DNA from: Malachius bipustulatus
Lineage: Eukaryota > Arthropoda > Insecta > Coleoptera > Melyridae
Direction: 5' to 3'
Length of the DNA stretch: 64,000 bases
Assembly (NCBI GenBank): GCA_910589415.1
Contig: OU342639.1
Location: 24,932,268 to 24,996,267, forward strand
Shown piece after piece: positions 11,861 through 24,259 of the stretch. The notes under the pieces are model-generated. The model searched no databases. It was given only the letters and a program-made list of their open reading frames with translations, and had not been told where the DNA came from. The position numbers and the translations under genes were made by a program. Each line of letters begins with the position of its first letter. The first letter of the stretch is position 1.

Positions 11861-12899
11861 ATAGGACCAGATTTTACAGTATTAAAGAAGAGCAGATGTC
11901 AATTATTACCCAGCTTCTATGGTTGCCATTGTGAAATAATAGTAAACAAATCTATTCAATATTCAATTGTATGTCGTAGCCAATATATGGAATGTGGTCA
12001 GACCTTTAGTCTCACCATGTGCTACCATGTCTCACCAGTTAGTTAATCCTCTTTAAAAAGGCATTACCTGGATTCTCAGGTGATTGTATACAACCTGATG
12101 CAGTCTTAAGCAGGTCAGGGTCCAATACAGGTGGCGCCCTATCCCAAACAATGCTGGGTATAAGTAGAGGGTATTTACATAATATTTATGCAGCAAATAA
12201 TAGTTTCAGCTGTGGATTGCAGTCAGTAAATAAGATTCTTTTAAATTTGGTTTAAATTGATGTATACGTTCTTGAAACCACGAATTCCTTTGATCATTTG
12301 GCCACTGTTCCATTCATGTCGGAGTTCGGAGCTTTGACGTTGGCTGCATCTCAGCGCTTCTGCATCATGTTTTGTCGTTTTGGTTTTGTTTCGCGGCCCC
12401 GTGGCGGAAATATTGGTTGAAATGAAAGTGAAATGTCGGTTGACTCGGTTCGGCGTGCCTGGAATCCCCTTCTGTAGGTAGGTAGGTTATAGGGGGGATC
12501 GACTTACGTGAGAATGTATAGAAACTCTTCGGAATGGATTTTTTGTTGAAAGGAGTCAGCGTGCGGGGTAAATGAATTAGATCTATGAAGATATTAATGA
12601 AAGAAGGGTTGCACTCAATTTTCTGACACTTGCGCACTGAATCGAGATTTGAATTATTGAATTTGATTCGATATTAATCGGAACGGAAGATTTATTTAAA
12701 TTTAACCCGTTTCTTACTATTTTTTATTGTGTACAGGTTCTTACTATTACAGGTTTGTTTGTACCTGCCTCTAGGGAGGTATCCGGGAGGGAAACTAACA
12801 AAATTCTTGAAACTAAAATTGTAAAATATTGGTACGTACATGAAAAAGAAATTCCTCCGACATCTACGGCACTGTATAGATCTGGTAGCACTAAAGTTA
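11861..12899. other. Non-coding interval
   Basis: No gene recognised. A locally GC-richer patch at 12320-12480 contains only short ORFs without motifs. It could be an old host sequence or an unrecognised repeat. Confidence 0.4.
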
Positions 12900-12990
12900 A
12901 AATAATCAAAGATCTGATCTTGTTACGTTTTCACGGATTCGAGAATCGAGATGGACACAAAGTGGTGCATCTTTTCAGTAATTTAATCAA
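12900..12990. repeat. Fragment resembling the arm of family D
   Basis: The words cacggattcgagaa and gatggacacaaagtggtg match the right arm of the family D copy near 46570-46610 (gacggattcgagatggccac, then aaaatagtgcc). A ggacaccctgtttac terminus of TACAGGGTG type follows at 13022-13036. Confidence 0.4.
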
Positions 12991-13641
12991 CTCAATCCCC
13001 ATGTAGTGAGCTCTAAAAAAGGGACACCCTGTTTACTACAACTATTTTTTTTAGTCCAGCAGCAAATTATTGCAATTTTCAATTCCTAGGCACCTGTTGC
13101 TGGTAAAAATTTCCAAGGAGCTTAGTTCAAACCGTTGGAGAAAAATTCCACTTCCCCTATAAAACGTTATATTGTCTACGTTGATGCTACTTTATTATTT
13201 CTATCTAACGAAGCTCCATTTGCAATACAGGAAATATCTCTTGGGGCGAGGAATGTGCAACAAGTGTCCCCTTGAAAGCCAACATGAGCGATTATTTGAA
13301 AGTATTTCTACGATGGGAAATATAAAAGAAGTTTTAGGGGTACATACTACGTACCTCTACCTAGTCTCTGTCGATATATCGATCTTCGCGATGTTATCTC
13401 GAATCCCTTTTTCACTGGAGGTCGTAAGCTTTTCATAAGTCTCTCATGTTTATTTTTAAAAGTTAATATTCTTCCACATAAATTCTTGATAAACTCTGAG
13501 GAATCCCGTGATATTGAGTCTCCGAACTACTTGTGATTGATATGCTTATGGACGGAAGTTAGTAGTAGTCGCCGTTCTGCCTCTACATTAAAAAATATAT
13601 ACATACAGTGTCCCAGAATTGAATAAAGGGGACAAATTTCA

Positions 13642-14304
13642 GGTCCCTAATTTAAGCATGACACATTTAAAAAAAAAATTCTTAAAAACTGATGACGAGG
13701 GATTTTCGAGCTCTTCAATGGTATTTTCTAGCTGTCTCTAGATTTCACCGTTTTCCGGAAAATCGCTTACATTACAACTGACTTTTTTAATTTAATCTGT
13801 GGAGAAACCCAAACAGCACAGGAATTTCGAGCTATTTTCGAGCTATTCAACGAGATTTTCGAGATGCTCCTATCTCTCGTAATTTTCCGAAAAAAAGGAA
13901 AAAACCGCTTATTTGTCGTGCTAGGATTGGACCTAAATTTGGAAGGACCTGTGCTTTTCGTTTTTTCCGGGAGACGTCCATACCAAATTTAGGTCCAATC
14001 CTAGCACGACAAAGCGGTTTTTTTCGTTTTTCCGGAAAATTACGAGAGTTAGGAGCATCTCGAAAATCTCGTTGAATAGCTCGAAAATAGCTCGAAATTC
14101 CTGTGGTGTTTGGGTTTCTCCACAGATTGAATTAAAAAAAGTCAGGTGTAATGTAAGCGTTACAAAAAAAAAATTGCGATTTTCCGGAAAACGGTGAAAG
14201 CTAGAGACAGCTCGAAAATACCATCGAAGAGCTCGAAAATCCATCGTCATCAGTTTTTTAAACTATTTATTTAAAAAAAATGTGTCATGCTTAAATTAGG
14301 GACC
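13642..14304. repeat. Near-perfect 663-bp palindrome, family B
   Basis: It begins ggtccctaatttaagcatg and ends catgcttaaattagggacc. The two arms pair over almost their full ~320 bp, for example cctaaatttgg/ccaaatttagg near the centre and caggaatttcgagcta against tagctcgaaattcctg. The centre is near 13973 with a loop of only a few tens of bases. Poly-A length differences are the main mismatches. Because of the symmetry a 105-codon ORF (14250-13933 minus) is part of the arms and is not a gene. A TACAGTGTCCC-type terminus sits just outside at 13609, and acaaatttca occurs outside both ends. Confidence 0.92.
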
Positions 14305-14593
14305 ATACAAATTTCAAAGGTAGAATAGTTACCTGATTTTAAGACAAAAAGTCTTAATGAATCTACCCTCTAAATTGAGTATTAACGAAGTTACAGTATG
14401 TTCAATGTACTAAAAAAAAATACGTTTTTTTTTATAACTCCGAAACGGCTTAATATTTTTTTTTTTTGTGTAGTTTTTCTTATAATTGGGTAATCTAATA
14501 TTACAGCAATAATGACCTGTGTGTAACTTGAAACAGGGACGTACGTTAGAAAGGAGTTTAGCTTGTGTACCTACCACCAAATTTTTTGGTCAT
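14305..14593. other. Short non-coding spacer between two foldbacks
   Basis: AT-rich, with poly-T and poly-A runs. No feature recognised. Confidence 0.4.
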
Positions 14594-15800
14594 TATACAG
14601 GGTGTCCGGAAATTATGAGCAAAAAATTAAGGGGGTGATTCTTCTTGATGAAATATTGCCAAAAGTATCTATAATTTTTTTTCGAAAACTAAAAAAGAAG
14701 AAAGTTATAAGCCTCCAAAGTTGATTTTTTTAAATCAATATTTTTTTATAACTTTTTTTCTCGTGTACGGATTTTCTTAAAATTTGACACACTTGTCACT
14801 GATGTTGCTTTACATCCTTGGTCCAAATTAGACTTGAATCCCTCGAAATCAAAAGGCCTTAACTGCCCTTGACCTTCAAAAAAGGCCTATAACTTTTTTC
14901 GTAATATTTTTTTCTGAGTTTTGAAGACGCACAATTGAAGAACGTGAAGAAATATTCGGAAAAAGTCCTCTTTGTCTATCACGATAAAATGACCCGTTTC
15001 CGAGTAAAACTGTTTTAAAAATTTTCCTGCACTAAAATTGATCACCATAAACTATGATCATTCTGCAACAACACCAAAGCATGCTTTGGAAACAGCTGCA
15101 GGATTGCCTAGTTATGTACAAAACAGAGACATTCGTATATAAATAGACTGGAAATGATTTTTTTTTTGAAAATGAAAAAAAAAATTAATCGTTTTTTTTT
15201 TAATAAAATAATAAAATAATTTTAATTAAAAAAAATAATAAATTGCTGTCAAAATGAAATCCAAAGCAAACGTCTTGTTTCCTAGGCAACCCTGCCACCG
15301 TTCCCAAAACATGCTTTGGTATTGTTGCAGAATGATCATGTTTATGGTGATCAATTTTAGTGCAAGCAAATTTTTGAAACAGTTTTACTCGGAAGCAGGT
15401 CATTTTATCGTGATAGACAAAGAGGACCTTTTCCGAATATTTCTTCACGTTCTTCAATTGTGCGTCTTCAAAACTCAGAAAAAAATATTACGAAAAAAGT
15501 TATAGAGGCCTTTTTTGAAGGTCAAGGGCAGTTAAGGCCTTTTGATTTCGAGGGATTCAAGTCTAATTTGGACCAAGGATGTAAAGCAACATCAGTGGCA
15601 AGTGTGTCAAATTTTAAGAAAATCCGTACACTAGAAAAAAAGTTATAAAAAAATATTGATTTAAAAAAATCAACTTTGGAGGCTTATAACTTTCTTCTTT
15701 TTGAGTTTTCGAAAAAAAATTATAGATACTTTTGGCAATATTTCATCAAGAAGAATCACCCCCTTAATTTTTTGCTCATAATTTCCGGACACCCTGTATA
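14594..15800. repeat. 1.2-kb foldback element, family C
   Basis: Left end tatacagggtgtccggaaat, right end atttccggacaccctgtata; the inverted arms run about 550 bp each with few differences. The central ~100 bp is A/T-rich. Each arm contains a half-open frame reading KKYSEKVLFVYHDKM outward, and the 85-codon minus-strand ORF (15457-15200) is the intact version in one arm. The arms also hold a short inner inverted word, catgctttgg. A fragment of the same family (about 42450-42545) lies inside another transposon. There is no transposase. Confidence 0.92.
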
Positions 15801-16066
15801 AATTTTGATTTTGACATTTTTTCTAAAATATAGACCGTTCTGGTACAAAAAGTACATAATGTTTGTTATGTAAATTCTCAGCAGCTTTTTAGATATGTAC
15901 CTACGATTTAGACATTCGAGAACGGCAAAAAATTATAGATTCTAACTTTTGATAAAATTTTCAGATTTTACGTGGGGTTTCTTCTTCTCCAGATTCCCGA
16001 CTCAACTTATTTTATTTTATTTTAAATTGCATACGTAAATATTACGTAACTTTCACCTATTCAATT
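15801..16066. other. Non-coding spacer
   Basis: Nothing recognised beyond AT-rich sequence. Confidence 0.35.
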
Positions 16067-16885
16067 GTACAGGGTGGGCTGTCACTTAGGTCCACCCCCT
16101 AAATAGAAGATAATTTTAAAGATAAAAAATTAAAACTTTGGGGATTCATGGCATTTTTTTTCGTTCGGCCATCAGAAATAAAAAACTGTAATTTGGTGTT
16201 AAAGTGACCAAAATAAATTCAATTTTTCTTCAATACATCGATAGCATAGCAATCAATTAATAAAATCCAAATCGCTGAAAAGAAATACAAAAAACTAATT
16301 ACATGCTTTTAATTAAATAAAATACTTTGAATATGGAAACGACAGGTAGGATGATTGTTATAATATGGGAGTAATAAAACCAATAATCTGAAGGGGCTAG
16401 ATATAATAGCATAAATCCTTAAAAGTTCTAAACAGTCATAAAAGAATCCCCATTAGAGTTCAATGACACACTAAATTGTACATTCTTTTGACTGCTTTGA
16501 GGATTTATGGTACGTCACTCACTACCCTCTTCAGATTATTAGTCACTTTTATTACTACCAATATATCAATCATTATATTCTGTAACTTCCGTATTTTATG
16601 TAATTTATATAAATAAAGGCCTAGTATTTAGTTTTTTTGTTTATTTTTTTCAGCTATTTTGATTTTATTAATCGAATTCTACCGATGTATTGAATAAAAT
16701 TCGATTTTTTTTCGCTTTACCACCAAATTACAGTTTATTACCGCTGGCGACCGAAAGAAAAGAAAATGAATTAATTAACCTGATTATGCCATCCTCAAAA
16801 TTTCAATTTTTTATCTGTAAAATTAACCTCCATTTCGAGGGTTGATTACATATTTAAGGACATTAGTACGTGGACCACCCTGCAC
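16067..16885. repeat. Foldback element, family A, copy 2
   Basis: Left end gtacagggtgggctgtcac, then gtccaccccctaaatag; right end ...gtacgtggaccaccctgcac. The left arm's aagataaaaaattaaaact pairs with tttcaattttttatct in the right arm. The interior has the same word order as copy 1 (actaattac, aaataaaatac, attctttt/gactg, tttatggta). It is more diverged than copy 1, so probably older. Confidence 0.85.
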
Positions 16886-18006
16886 ACATCTCAAAAACTG
16901 TTGAGGATTTACCTACCAAACCTTATGCCTTTTTGTACCAGAAATGTCTAGCTTTTGGAAACAGATGTCAAAAGCAGAATTTATCCAATGGCGTGAAAAT
17001 TGGGGGTTAATGGTGGCATAAAAACACGTTGAACCCCTATCTACCCTACATATTTGGTTCAAGTTACACACAGACACGTTACCTGTGTAATTATTACTGT
17101 TAAATTAGACTAATGATTAGAAAAACGATAGGTACAAAAAATTCATAAAAAAATAATTAGTCGTTTTGTAGTTACATTGTTATACAAAAAATTTACTTTT
17201 TTAACATTGTAATTTTTACTTGATGGAATATACTCGGGAATTCCTTTATTTTGGGTTTGTAACGAAGTTTGTGTCTTATTTGTATTATTCATGTTGTAAT
17301 AGAAAACAAATTTACTGACAATTTTTTTCATACACAATCATAATTATTCACTACTACAATAATTCATAGTAAGTAACTGTAATTATGTTCCGGTTTCGTT
17401 TGCATAAATGATTGAAACTGAAATGGTACCTGTATGTCATTACTCATTGTCATTAGTCAATCAAACTATTATTAGCTACGAATTTAATGAAAGAAAGCGA
17501 ACGTAAATTGATTAATTTATGTCATGCATACTTTTATTTTCTGTTTATACTATTTATATTTGTCGATTATTATTAGTATTCAGTTATTAATATTTAAATT
17601 GAATCATGTTATATAAATTTCTATAAAGGGCGATAAAAAAATTTGAGATTTCTCAGCGCGTCGCTAAATAAAAAATCAAAAATAGTACAAATGTTTCTGT
17701 GTCATGGAATAGAACACAAAAAGTTAAGATAGGGACATGTAAGCCGTTTTCGTTGTTTATCCAATGGCAACTTATTTTAGTTTACTTGAAGATTTTAAAG
17801 AAAAAATCTTTGGACCTGTTCTGACAAAATTATTCGATGGTCAAACGTTTGAGCAATAAGACGTCATTAGTTTACACAATTTGGAGATTTTTTGAAATTA
17901 GCGGGAAATTTTTCTTTTTGCAATTACCTTTCAATGTGTATTATTGTATAAAGCTAACATACCAGATTTAAATTGAATTTTTATTAATAATGTAAATAAT
18001 TTTCAG
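16886..18006. other. Intronic sequence upstream of the Osa exon
   Basis: No ORF with content. The word agttaagatagggacatgta at about 17723-17742 recurs inverted near 53811-53830, just before the second satellite array, so a dispersed repeat fragment is present. The last bases before 18007 form a splice acceptor (aataattttcag). Confidence 0.5.
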
Positions 18007-18066
18007 GGTTTTCCAAGTAGACCAGCAGAGCCTACTACACCAAATGCTCATGGACCTGATGTAGCG
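18007..18066 (+). CDS. osa: Osa/ARID1 homologue, internal 60-nt exon
   Basis: An internal exon of 20 codons. It is preceded by the acceptor aataattttcag and followed by the strong donor gtaagt. Only one frame is open and reads GFPSRPAEPTTPNAHGPDVA, a Pro/Thr/Gly-rich spacer. The exon is symmetrical (phase 0 to phase 0), so skipping it would keep the frame. Its phase fits the next recognised exon at 62709, whose product is recognisably Osa/ARID1. Osa is the ARID-domain subunit of the BAP SWI/SNF nucleosome-remodelling complex and acts in the nucleus. The piece here would lie in the low-complexity region well before the ARID domain. Recognition rests on splice signals and phase; the peptide alone is not diagnostic. 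Confidence 0.65.
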
Positions 18067-18319
18067 GTAAGTTTTACTATTAATTTTTTTTAGATGGTGG
18101 AATTGATTATGAATGAATGCACAAGTGGTTAAATTTTTTTTACTGTGGGTGCTCCATTCTATCGGGCGAATCCTTATTGGAAAACTGAAGAAAACTTCTT
18201 CTTGATTTCAGGAAAAAGTTTTTCCACCTAAGACACCGGTATCCTACAATGAATTTTGATTTCTGATAAATTTTATACTGAAATAACGACGAAAATAACG
18301 ACGATATCTCTGATTTATT

Positions 18320-18510
18320 ATAAAAGGTGGCCCAACGAAAACGTACCAGGAAAACGCACTCATAACTTGGAAACTTCAGCTTGGACACAGGTCAATTTTG
18401 TATCGAGGGGGACACATTTAGGAGACAAATTCAACTTCTCAAGTTCATGCGCTTGGCAGGAGTAGCTTCCTCTTTGCTTATCATCACAGGGAACATATTA
18501 TATCGAGTGA
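18320..18510 (+). repeat. Arm of an inverted pair enclosing 18.5-20.3 kb
   Basis: Words here (ccaacgaaaacgtaccag, tcataacttggaaact, ctttgcttatcatcac) recur in inverted form at 20268-20437. The outer end of the partner reads accctgtata, the TACAGGGTG-type terminus. The two arms may be ends of one ~2.1-kb foldback element or two separate half copies in opposite orientation. Confidence 0.6.
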
Positions 18511-18877
18511 TAGATAAACCATTTGAAAGCTGCTTGAATTCTTTTTACAAGAGTGTCTCACTTTTTGGGTGTCGTGTGAATGTTACAATTATTGCTGCAT
18601 TTTCTTAAAAAATGTGCCGAAATTTTTAATAAACTATCGCACTTCACTAGTTGCAATGTACTTATTTGTGAAATGTGACGATGTATTGAAAAATAAAAAT
18701 AAAAGATAAAAGAAAATTAAAAAACGGGTTGCTTTTTCAAAAAAAAAGGAAAAAATAATTATGAACTAGACCTGTTCGATTACAAATTAAATCGAACTTC
18801 GATTTTGCACAATAATGATAAATAAAAAAATAAAACTATAATAATCACCAACTTGCAAAATTTGGATTGCGACTTAC

Positions 18878-18970
18878 CCTAGCTGGATCAATGTGTTGCT
18901 TAAGAGGGCCCTCTTTCGATCCTGGAGAATCCCAATCTTCCGGCAACTTCACCAAACACGACGATTGCGG
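18878..18970 (-). CDS. Possible minus-strand exon of an unknown nested gene
   Basis: On the minus strand a frame is open from just after a stop (18971-18973) to a textbook donor, AGG|gtaagt. It encodes 31 codons that include KLPEDWDSPGSKEGP and LKQHIDPAR. This is a charged, non-repetitive, protein-like sequence, unlike the surrounding noise. The exon would end in phase 0. No ATG precedes it in frame and no acceptor gives an open frame, so its 5' boundary is unresolved. The flanking 18870-19140 block is GC-richer than its surroundings. It lies between the two arms of an inverted pair, so a captured host-gene fragment is an alternative. Family not recognised. Confidence 0.27.
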
Positions 18971-18978
18971 TTACACAG

Positions 18979-20267
18979 CTAGTAAAATTCCCCAAAAATA
19001 GGAATAATTGCAAAAATGAACATAATTAACGGCGGTCTGCTCGCTCATCTGTTCGCGCTCGAAGACGGCAGTCGAATCTCTTCTTGCACATTGGTGAAAA
19101 ATGATAATCACTCCCGCGCTATTCAAACCTTATCGTAGCGGAACCGTTGAATCAAAGAAAAACATGACAACTATAATAACCTATGTATAATAATTCAACC
19201 CTTGTACCCCAAAAAACAAATCATCAACAAAATAAAAGGTCAATACTGCACTCGTGCAAATTTTAACTCTATTAATTTTGTGAATTCTTTCCTCGGCTAG
19301 AGACTCTTTTATGAACTTTAAGTATTCAAATTCAGGGCTAATGGGCAATATTAATTCAAAAGCAAACGAAACCCGACAACTTAACTTAATTTATTCATTA
19401 AATCAAATTTCCAATCAGAACAATTAAAATTGTTAATAACAAACAAGTAATCGTCTACAATTTATAGCTAATAAAAGAAAATAGCATGCTTCCAGATACC
19501 TAACTAAAATCTTCTTTCTTCGCACGTGCCTAAATTCCAAAGGAGATCGTTATATTATTATTTTATGGATTATGGTATCGATAACAACGTAATTTATTTA
19601 TTAATTATCAGGATTTCCGTTTTAGTTATTTGGAGTTATTACTATTATAGTTTATTATTGTTATTATTATTAAATGAGGTTTTATCCTTTTATTTGATAG
19701 TTTAAGGGTTTTATTATAATCTTTAATTATTTAGTAGTTATTTTAATGGTGATTGCTTACTGCTTTAACCTGGCTGTGCTCAGGGCTCAGGGTTGATTTC
19801 CTCTGACTATAGTACACAACACTCCGGTCGGTCTTCACCTTAATATTCACGCAAATCCCGAAACGCAATAAGTACCGAGTATACCTACGTAGGTACTCGT
19901 TTCGTTCTCGAGCTCTACCGTCCAATTTGCTGGCTAAAGGTAGACTGTCCTTGGAACTCCTTCATTTCATCGCTGCAGGGCTGAAAACCTCCGATCTCCC
20001 TTCCTTTCTCTAAATATGCTCGTCTGACTTTTGTCACGTTAACACCTGCAGTCGTCATCTCGATTGGAAGCACATGAATGTTCAACTTTACTCACACAGA
20101 CACATTATTTTAAAACAATAGAGAGTATAGCCAGCTTAGACGCTTTTGTAAATCAAACAAATTTCTAACTGGGTGCAATACCGAACAAGACCTTTTTTTA
20201 TAGATTCGCCCTGTAACATAGGCGAAACTCAGAAAAATTGCACATCGTTGTAAAGAGATTTTAAGAT
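18979..20267. other. Interior of the inverted pair, no further gene seen
   Basis: Contains a GC-richer patch (19020-19145) and AT-rich stretches with attattatt runs (19640-19670). The near-palindromic gtacctacgtaggtac-type word lies at about 19880-19898. No other open reading frame is convincing. Confidence 0.4.
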
Positions 20268-20437
20268 GCTTTCAAATTATGTATCATTATGTATCTATTC
20301 CCTTATGATGATAAGCAAAGGGGTAACTATCTCTGCCAGAGGGATGGACTTGGGTAGTTAAATTTTAAGTCACGTCTTAAGTCTCCAAGTTATGAGGTCT
20401 GGTACGTTTTCGTTGGTCTACCCTGTATACAGTAACC
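20268..20437 (-). repeat. Partner arm of the inverted pair
   Basis: Inverted counterpart of 18320-18510: ctggtacgttttcgttgg, ccaagttatga and gatgataagcaaag are complements of words in the first arm. It ends with taccctgtata. Confidence 0.6.
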
Positions 20438-23434
20438 GCCATTATAGTTGGTCATATATATATGTATGTACATACGAGAAATTTTCAATAGGTACGGATA
20501 AGAATTAATTTGAAAAACTCAATTGGCGATCCGTTTCTTCATGTCTGACAACCAAACAAACAACCTTTTTGTGGCATTTGGTCATATTCCATATTCCTTG
20601 GTACCTGTAATAAAAAGAATCGAAACTCGGGCTTCATAATCTTCGTCTCTCTGTAGGTACTTGCACAAAGTCCCAGGTTCGGACCTCGCATCAGTACTTT
20701 TCCCGCAGTTTCTGTGTAAGGGCTGTATCTACATCTCCGGCAGCCAAAAGTCTGCAGAGAGGTGATGCAGTGGCAGCTTTGCAATTCTGCAGGTTGATCT
20801 GACTGAAGAACCAGGAACATTGTTGTTTCTTTGTTCCATTTTGGTCCCCATTATGGGTGACCAAAACCTTTTATGACACAGCAGGTTACATTACAAGGCT
20901 TGTAGAGCATTCTCTCCATGCATCTTGTTTTTAATTTTCTTCACGTTCTCTTGGCGCCAGTACCCTGAAGCCGATCATAAGAGTGATGTACCATAGGGGT
21001 TGCTGTGACACCAAGCGGTTTACGATTTGTACAAGAAGTGACACCACGTTTCCCAGTTTTCCCAGTCCCCGTGCATAATCTTGCACTTGGGCGTCAGGTT
21101 GTCTTGTCCACTGGAAAAGTGGAATCGCATTGACTTTAAACCTGCTAGTGGACCTTGGGGGCTTGCAGAGTTTTTAATAATTTCTGTTGGGCTGATAAAA
21201 ATTTTGTGTTCGGTAACAGTCGATTATTCAACATTGTTTTCAGGTATTTATCTCTGATTTTTTTATATAAAAAAATAAATTCTTTACTGGATGCCTTCCA
21301 TTGAAGGTCCCAATTATTAGCCTTCCAAATATCAGCTATTTTCCTAGAAGTATATGTATGATAATTATCACCACATATAATCAAAACTGTCATTTGATCG
21401 GAATAGGTCAGCTTCGTGAAAAACTGGACCGATGGGCCCCTCCAAGTGTATTACTACTCTTGATGAGGCAGGATGACGTGACGTGATAAATCCTAAAAGA
21501 CAAGTTACAATTCCTACTGCATACACGTTTCGGCCCTTGCCATGTTCATCCACCATCAGGAAAATAAAGACAACGACTAACGAGCATCCGTGCAAAAACG
21601 ATTAAATTTGTTCTCCGGCATTAGCGTCAGGATTCCTTTTATCCCTTTCAAGTTTTAAACTAAAAAGAAAAAGGAACAGAAGAAGCTGGTAATAGAAACT
21701 TCGATTGTTAAGGGAAAGACAACGTGGTTGGGATGTACATCAGGTCAAGTCAATGATCAATTCTGTCCCCGTTGTGGGAGAACAAAAGTCGCCAAGTGCA
21801 GTGTCAGCGAGCGTAGAGCCGTTTATGCCATATTGCCACACTGCCACAAAACAATCAATACTCGACAACGGCAAGTCCGTTCTCATCCAGCGTAGAAGCG
21901 GCAACATTGTAGGGCCCCAATACGTCAGCCAGGCGAGCCACGAACCGTAGACTGAGCTGATAACTGAAGCAAAAATTCAATACAAGGAAGTTGTATGTAA
22001 AAACTGGAGCAGTCCTGCTCGAAATTGAATTACCTAGTTGTTGCAATTTTGCAGTTACCCGAAGGTGTCGATGCCCTTTTGAAGAATTGGACCCGAATTA
22101 TAGAGATGCGATCTCGGTTCCCGATCAGACCCAAAATTTTGTAAAATAAAAGAAAATAATTAAGGAAAGCTGAAAAGCCATTATAACTCTTGGACAGTGA
22201 TTTAGGGAGAAATATTTTTTTAGAAAGCTGTTTTTTCGTGTTCATCTAACGTGAGCTTTCTAAAATGAAATTTTGAAGATTTTTGTCAGATAATGATGTG
22301 ACATTAGATTAACCAGAACAAGAACGGTCGGTCTCATAGTTGCCACCACTGGACCCATTTCGTTTTAAAAATGACCTATTTAACATTATTTATTAATGTG
22401 AATGTAAGTTTGTATTTGTATGGAGTTTAATGTTCCCCGGATAAAAAGGCTTTCCGCTTTGATGTCTAGGTACAAAGTGCAAACTACAAAAAAATGTAAT
22501 GTATGTTATTTCAATCCGGTGCAAATTTAATAGGTAAAAGTGTGTTTTAATTAATGCATGGGATTATCGGATTTTTCAACGGTTTCCAGTTTCACCTATT
22601 ATAATATAATAGACCTAAAGTGTAAACATTTTTTATCTACTTTGATAATATGTACTATGTTGTTTAGTCAGAGAAATTGGATATTTTACAGATAAGGTAA
22701 TGGAATTTCAAGTTTTATTTTTGATCTAATAGGTCGTTTGGAAATATTGTACATACTGTTACCAGAAACTAAATATAGACTAGAACAAAAATCTGATGTT
22801 ATGACGGATCATGTAAAGTCAGGTTAGTTATCCACGTTGACCGGTGACATCTAGACTAGAAAGCACTTTTGATGTTTCGAGAAATTCGCTCTCAGCCGCA
22901 GAGCAAAAGAAGTATAATGGAGGAGTCTAGTAAGTGAAAGTTGAGAGGGCAATCTAGTTTGTTGTGCTATTGAAGTAAAGACTTAATATAAAGAACAGTT
23001 TGAATAGAGAATAAAGTTTGGAACGCTTGAGCTAGAGAGTGATATTATTTAGAGAAATGGTGAACTGAATTAATTAAAACATCAAAAGAAGAGTTCTGTT
23101 TTATGAACAATACGGAATCTTTCACTATTTTCTGTTTAGCAAATAAAGTTATTATTATTGTTATTAACAAGCACAATTTTGTCACTGCTCAGTTCCAACA
23201 AATCAGTGCTTCTCAAACGTACATTACCATTTTTGATTTTTTTTATATTTCACACTTGTATTAATTGATGTGCTTTAAAAGACCTAGTAATGCTAACTTG
23301 ACCGTTGAGTTAGCATTACCAGGGGTAAATTTTCAAAAAATGAAGAATTTTTGTTTTGTTTTCGCGACAGAAAAACGCCAAAGAAACTCCATTTAATCGA
23401 CTACTTCAAAATACATTTAATATTTTTTCACCCA
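20438..23434. other. 3-kb non-coding interval
   Basis: Short minus-strand ORFs (93 codons at 20820-20539; 82 at 21393-21145) show no recognised motif and no splice context. A GA-rich + strand stretch at about 22860-23100 followed by aataaagttattattattg (23143-23161) looks like a retroelement tail or LTR remnant, but its ends could not be found. Confidence 0.4.
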
Positions 23435-24118
23435 AGTCAAGTTAGCCACGCTTCGGCCAGCCACACTTTCGGCCAGGAAGAGGGACTGTGAATGATTTTC
23501 AACACATTTTTGTTTTCGAAAATATTTGGTTTGTTCACCCAATAAAAACCACCGTAAACTGAAAAAATCTTAGTTATTGAAACGTCGCGGCCAGCCACGC
23601 TTTCGGCTACGACTTAGTAAAATTTAAAAAAAAATACATTTTTGGTGAAGTATTGTTCAGAAAAGTTCGACTTTTTATAATAATGGCTAGCCACACTTTC
23701 AGCCACGAATATAAACTGAAATATTGATTTTGCTGAAATTTTTCTGAGAAAAGCCTGAAATTTTATACTAATGGCCACATTTTCGGCCACGAACTTTATA
23801 AACTGAGAAAATAATTAAAAACAGCCACACTTTCAGTCACGGACTGAAAAAACATATTTTTGCTGAAAATTTGCTGAAAAAAGTATGAAATTATAATAAT
23901 AATGACCTGCCACGCTTTCAGCCATCAACTTTATAAACTGAGAAAATCATTTTTGCTGAAAATTTGCTCAGAAAAGTCCGAAATTTTGTAATAATGGCCA
24001 GCCACACTTTCAGTCACGGACTGAAAAAGCTGAAAAAACATATTTTTGCTAGAATTTGCTGAAAAAAGTCTGGAATTTTACGATAATGACCTGCCACACT
24101 TTCAGCCAAGGACTTAGC
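23435..24118 (-). repeat. ~90-bp satellite-like tandem array, left copy
   Basis: A core word ccagccac(a/g)ctttc(a/g)gccacg occurs about eight times, mostly 86-95 bp apart (one spacing 133, one 47). Between cores lie A/T-rich stretches with ttttgctgaaaatttgctga-like words. The outer end reads ccaagtcaagttagccac. The same array in the opposite orientation is found at 53990-54800, ending with the exact complement of that word. There is no coding content. Confidence 0.8.
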
Positions 24119-24259
24119 AAACAAAAAAAAAAATTGCTGGAAATTAATCGAAGCGCCCTCCAGCCCCCCAAAGGCATTAACTCTACAATACAAGTGGATT
24201 GGAAACGAGTGCTGCTGGTTTTCCTATTAACAAATACCATATCTATTTTACGGAATAAA

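Noticed and set aside
12755..13006. 83-codon + strand ORF
   Set aside because: Overlaps a fragment resembling foldback family D and shows no recognised content.
13933..14250. 105-codon ORF inside the palindrome
   Set aside because: An open frame created by the palindrome arms; the mirror arm has no matching intact ORF and no motif is seen.
23435..24118. CRISPR array
   Set aside because: Regular spacing of a repeated word, but spacers are themselves related, the genome is eukaryotic, and no cas genes exist; it is a satellite-like tandem array.
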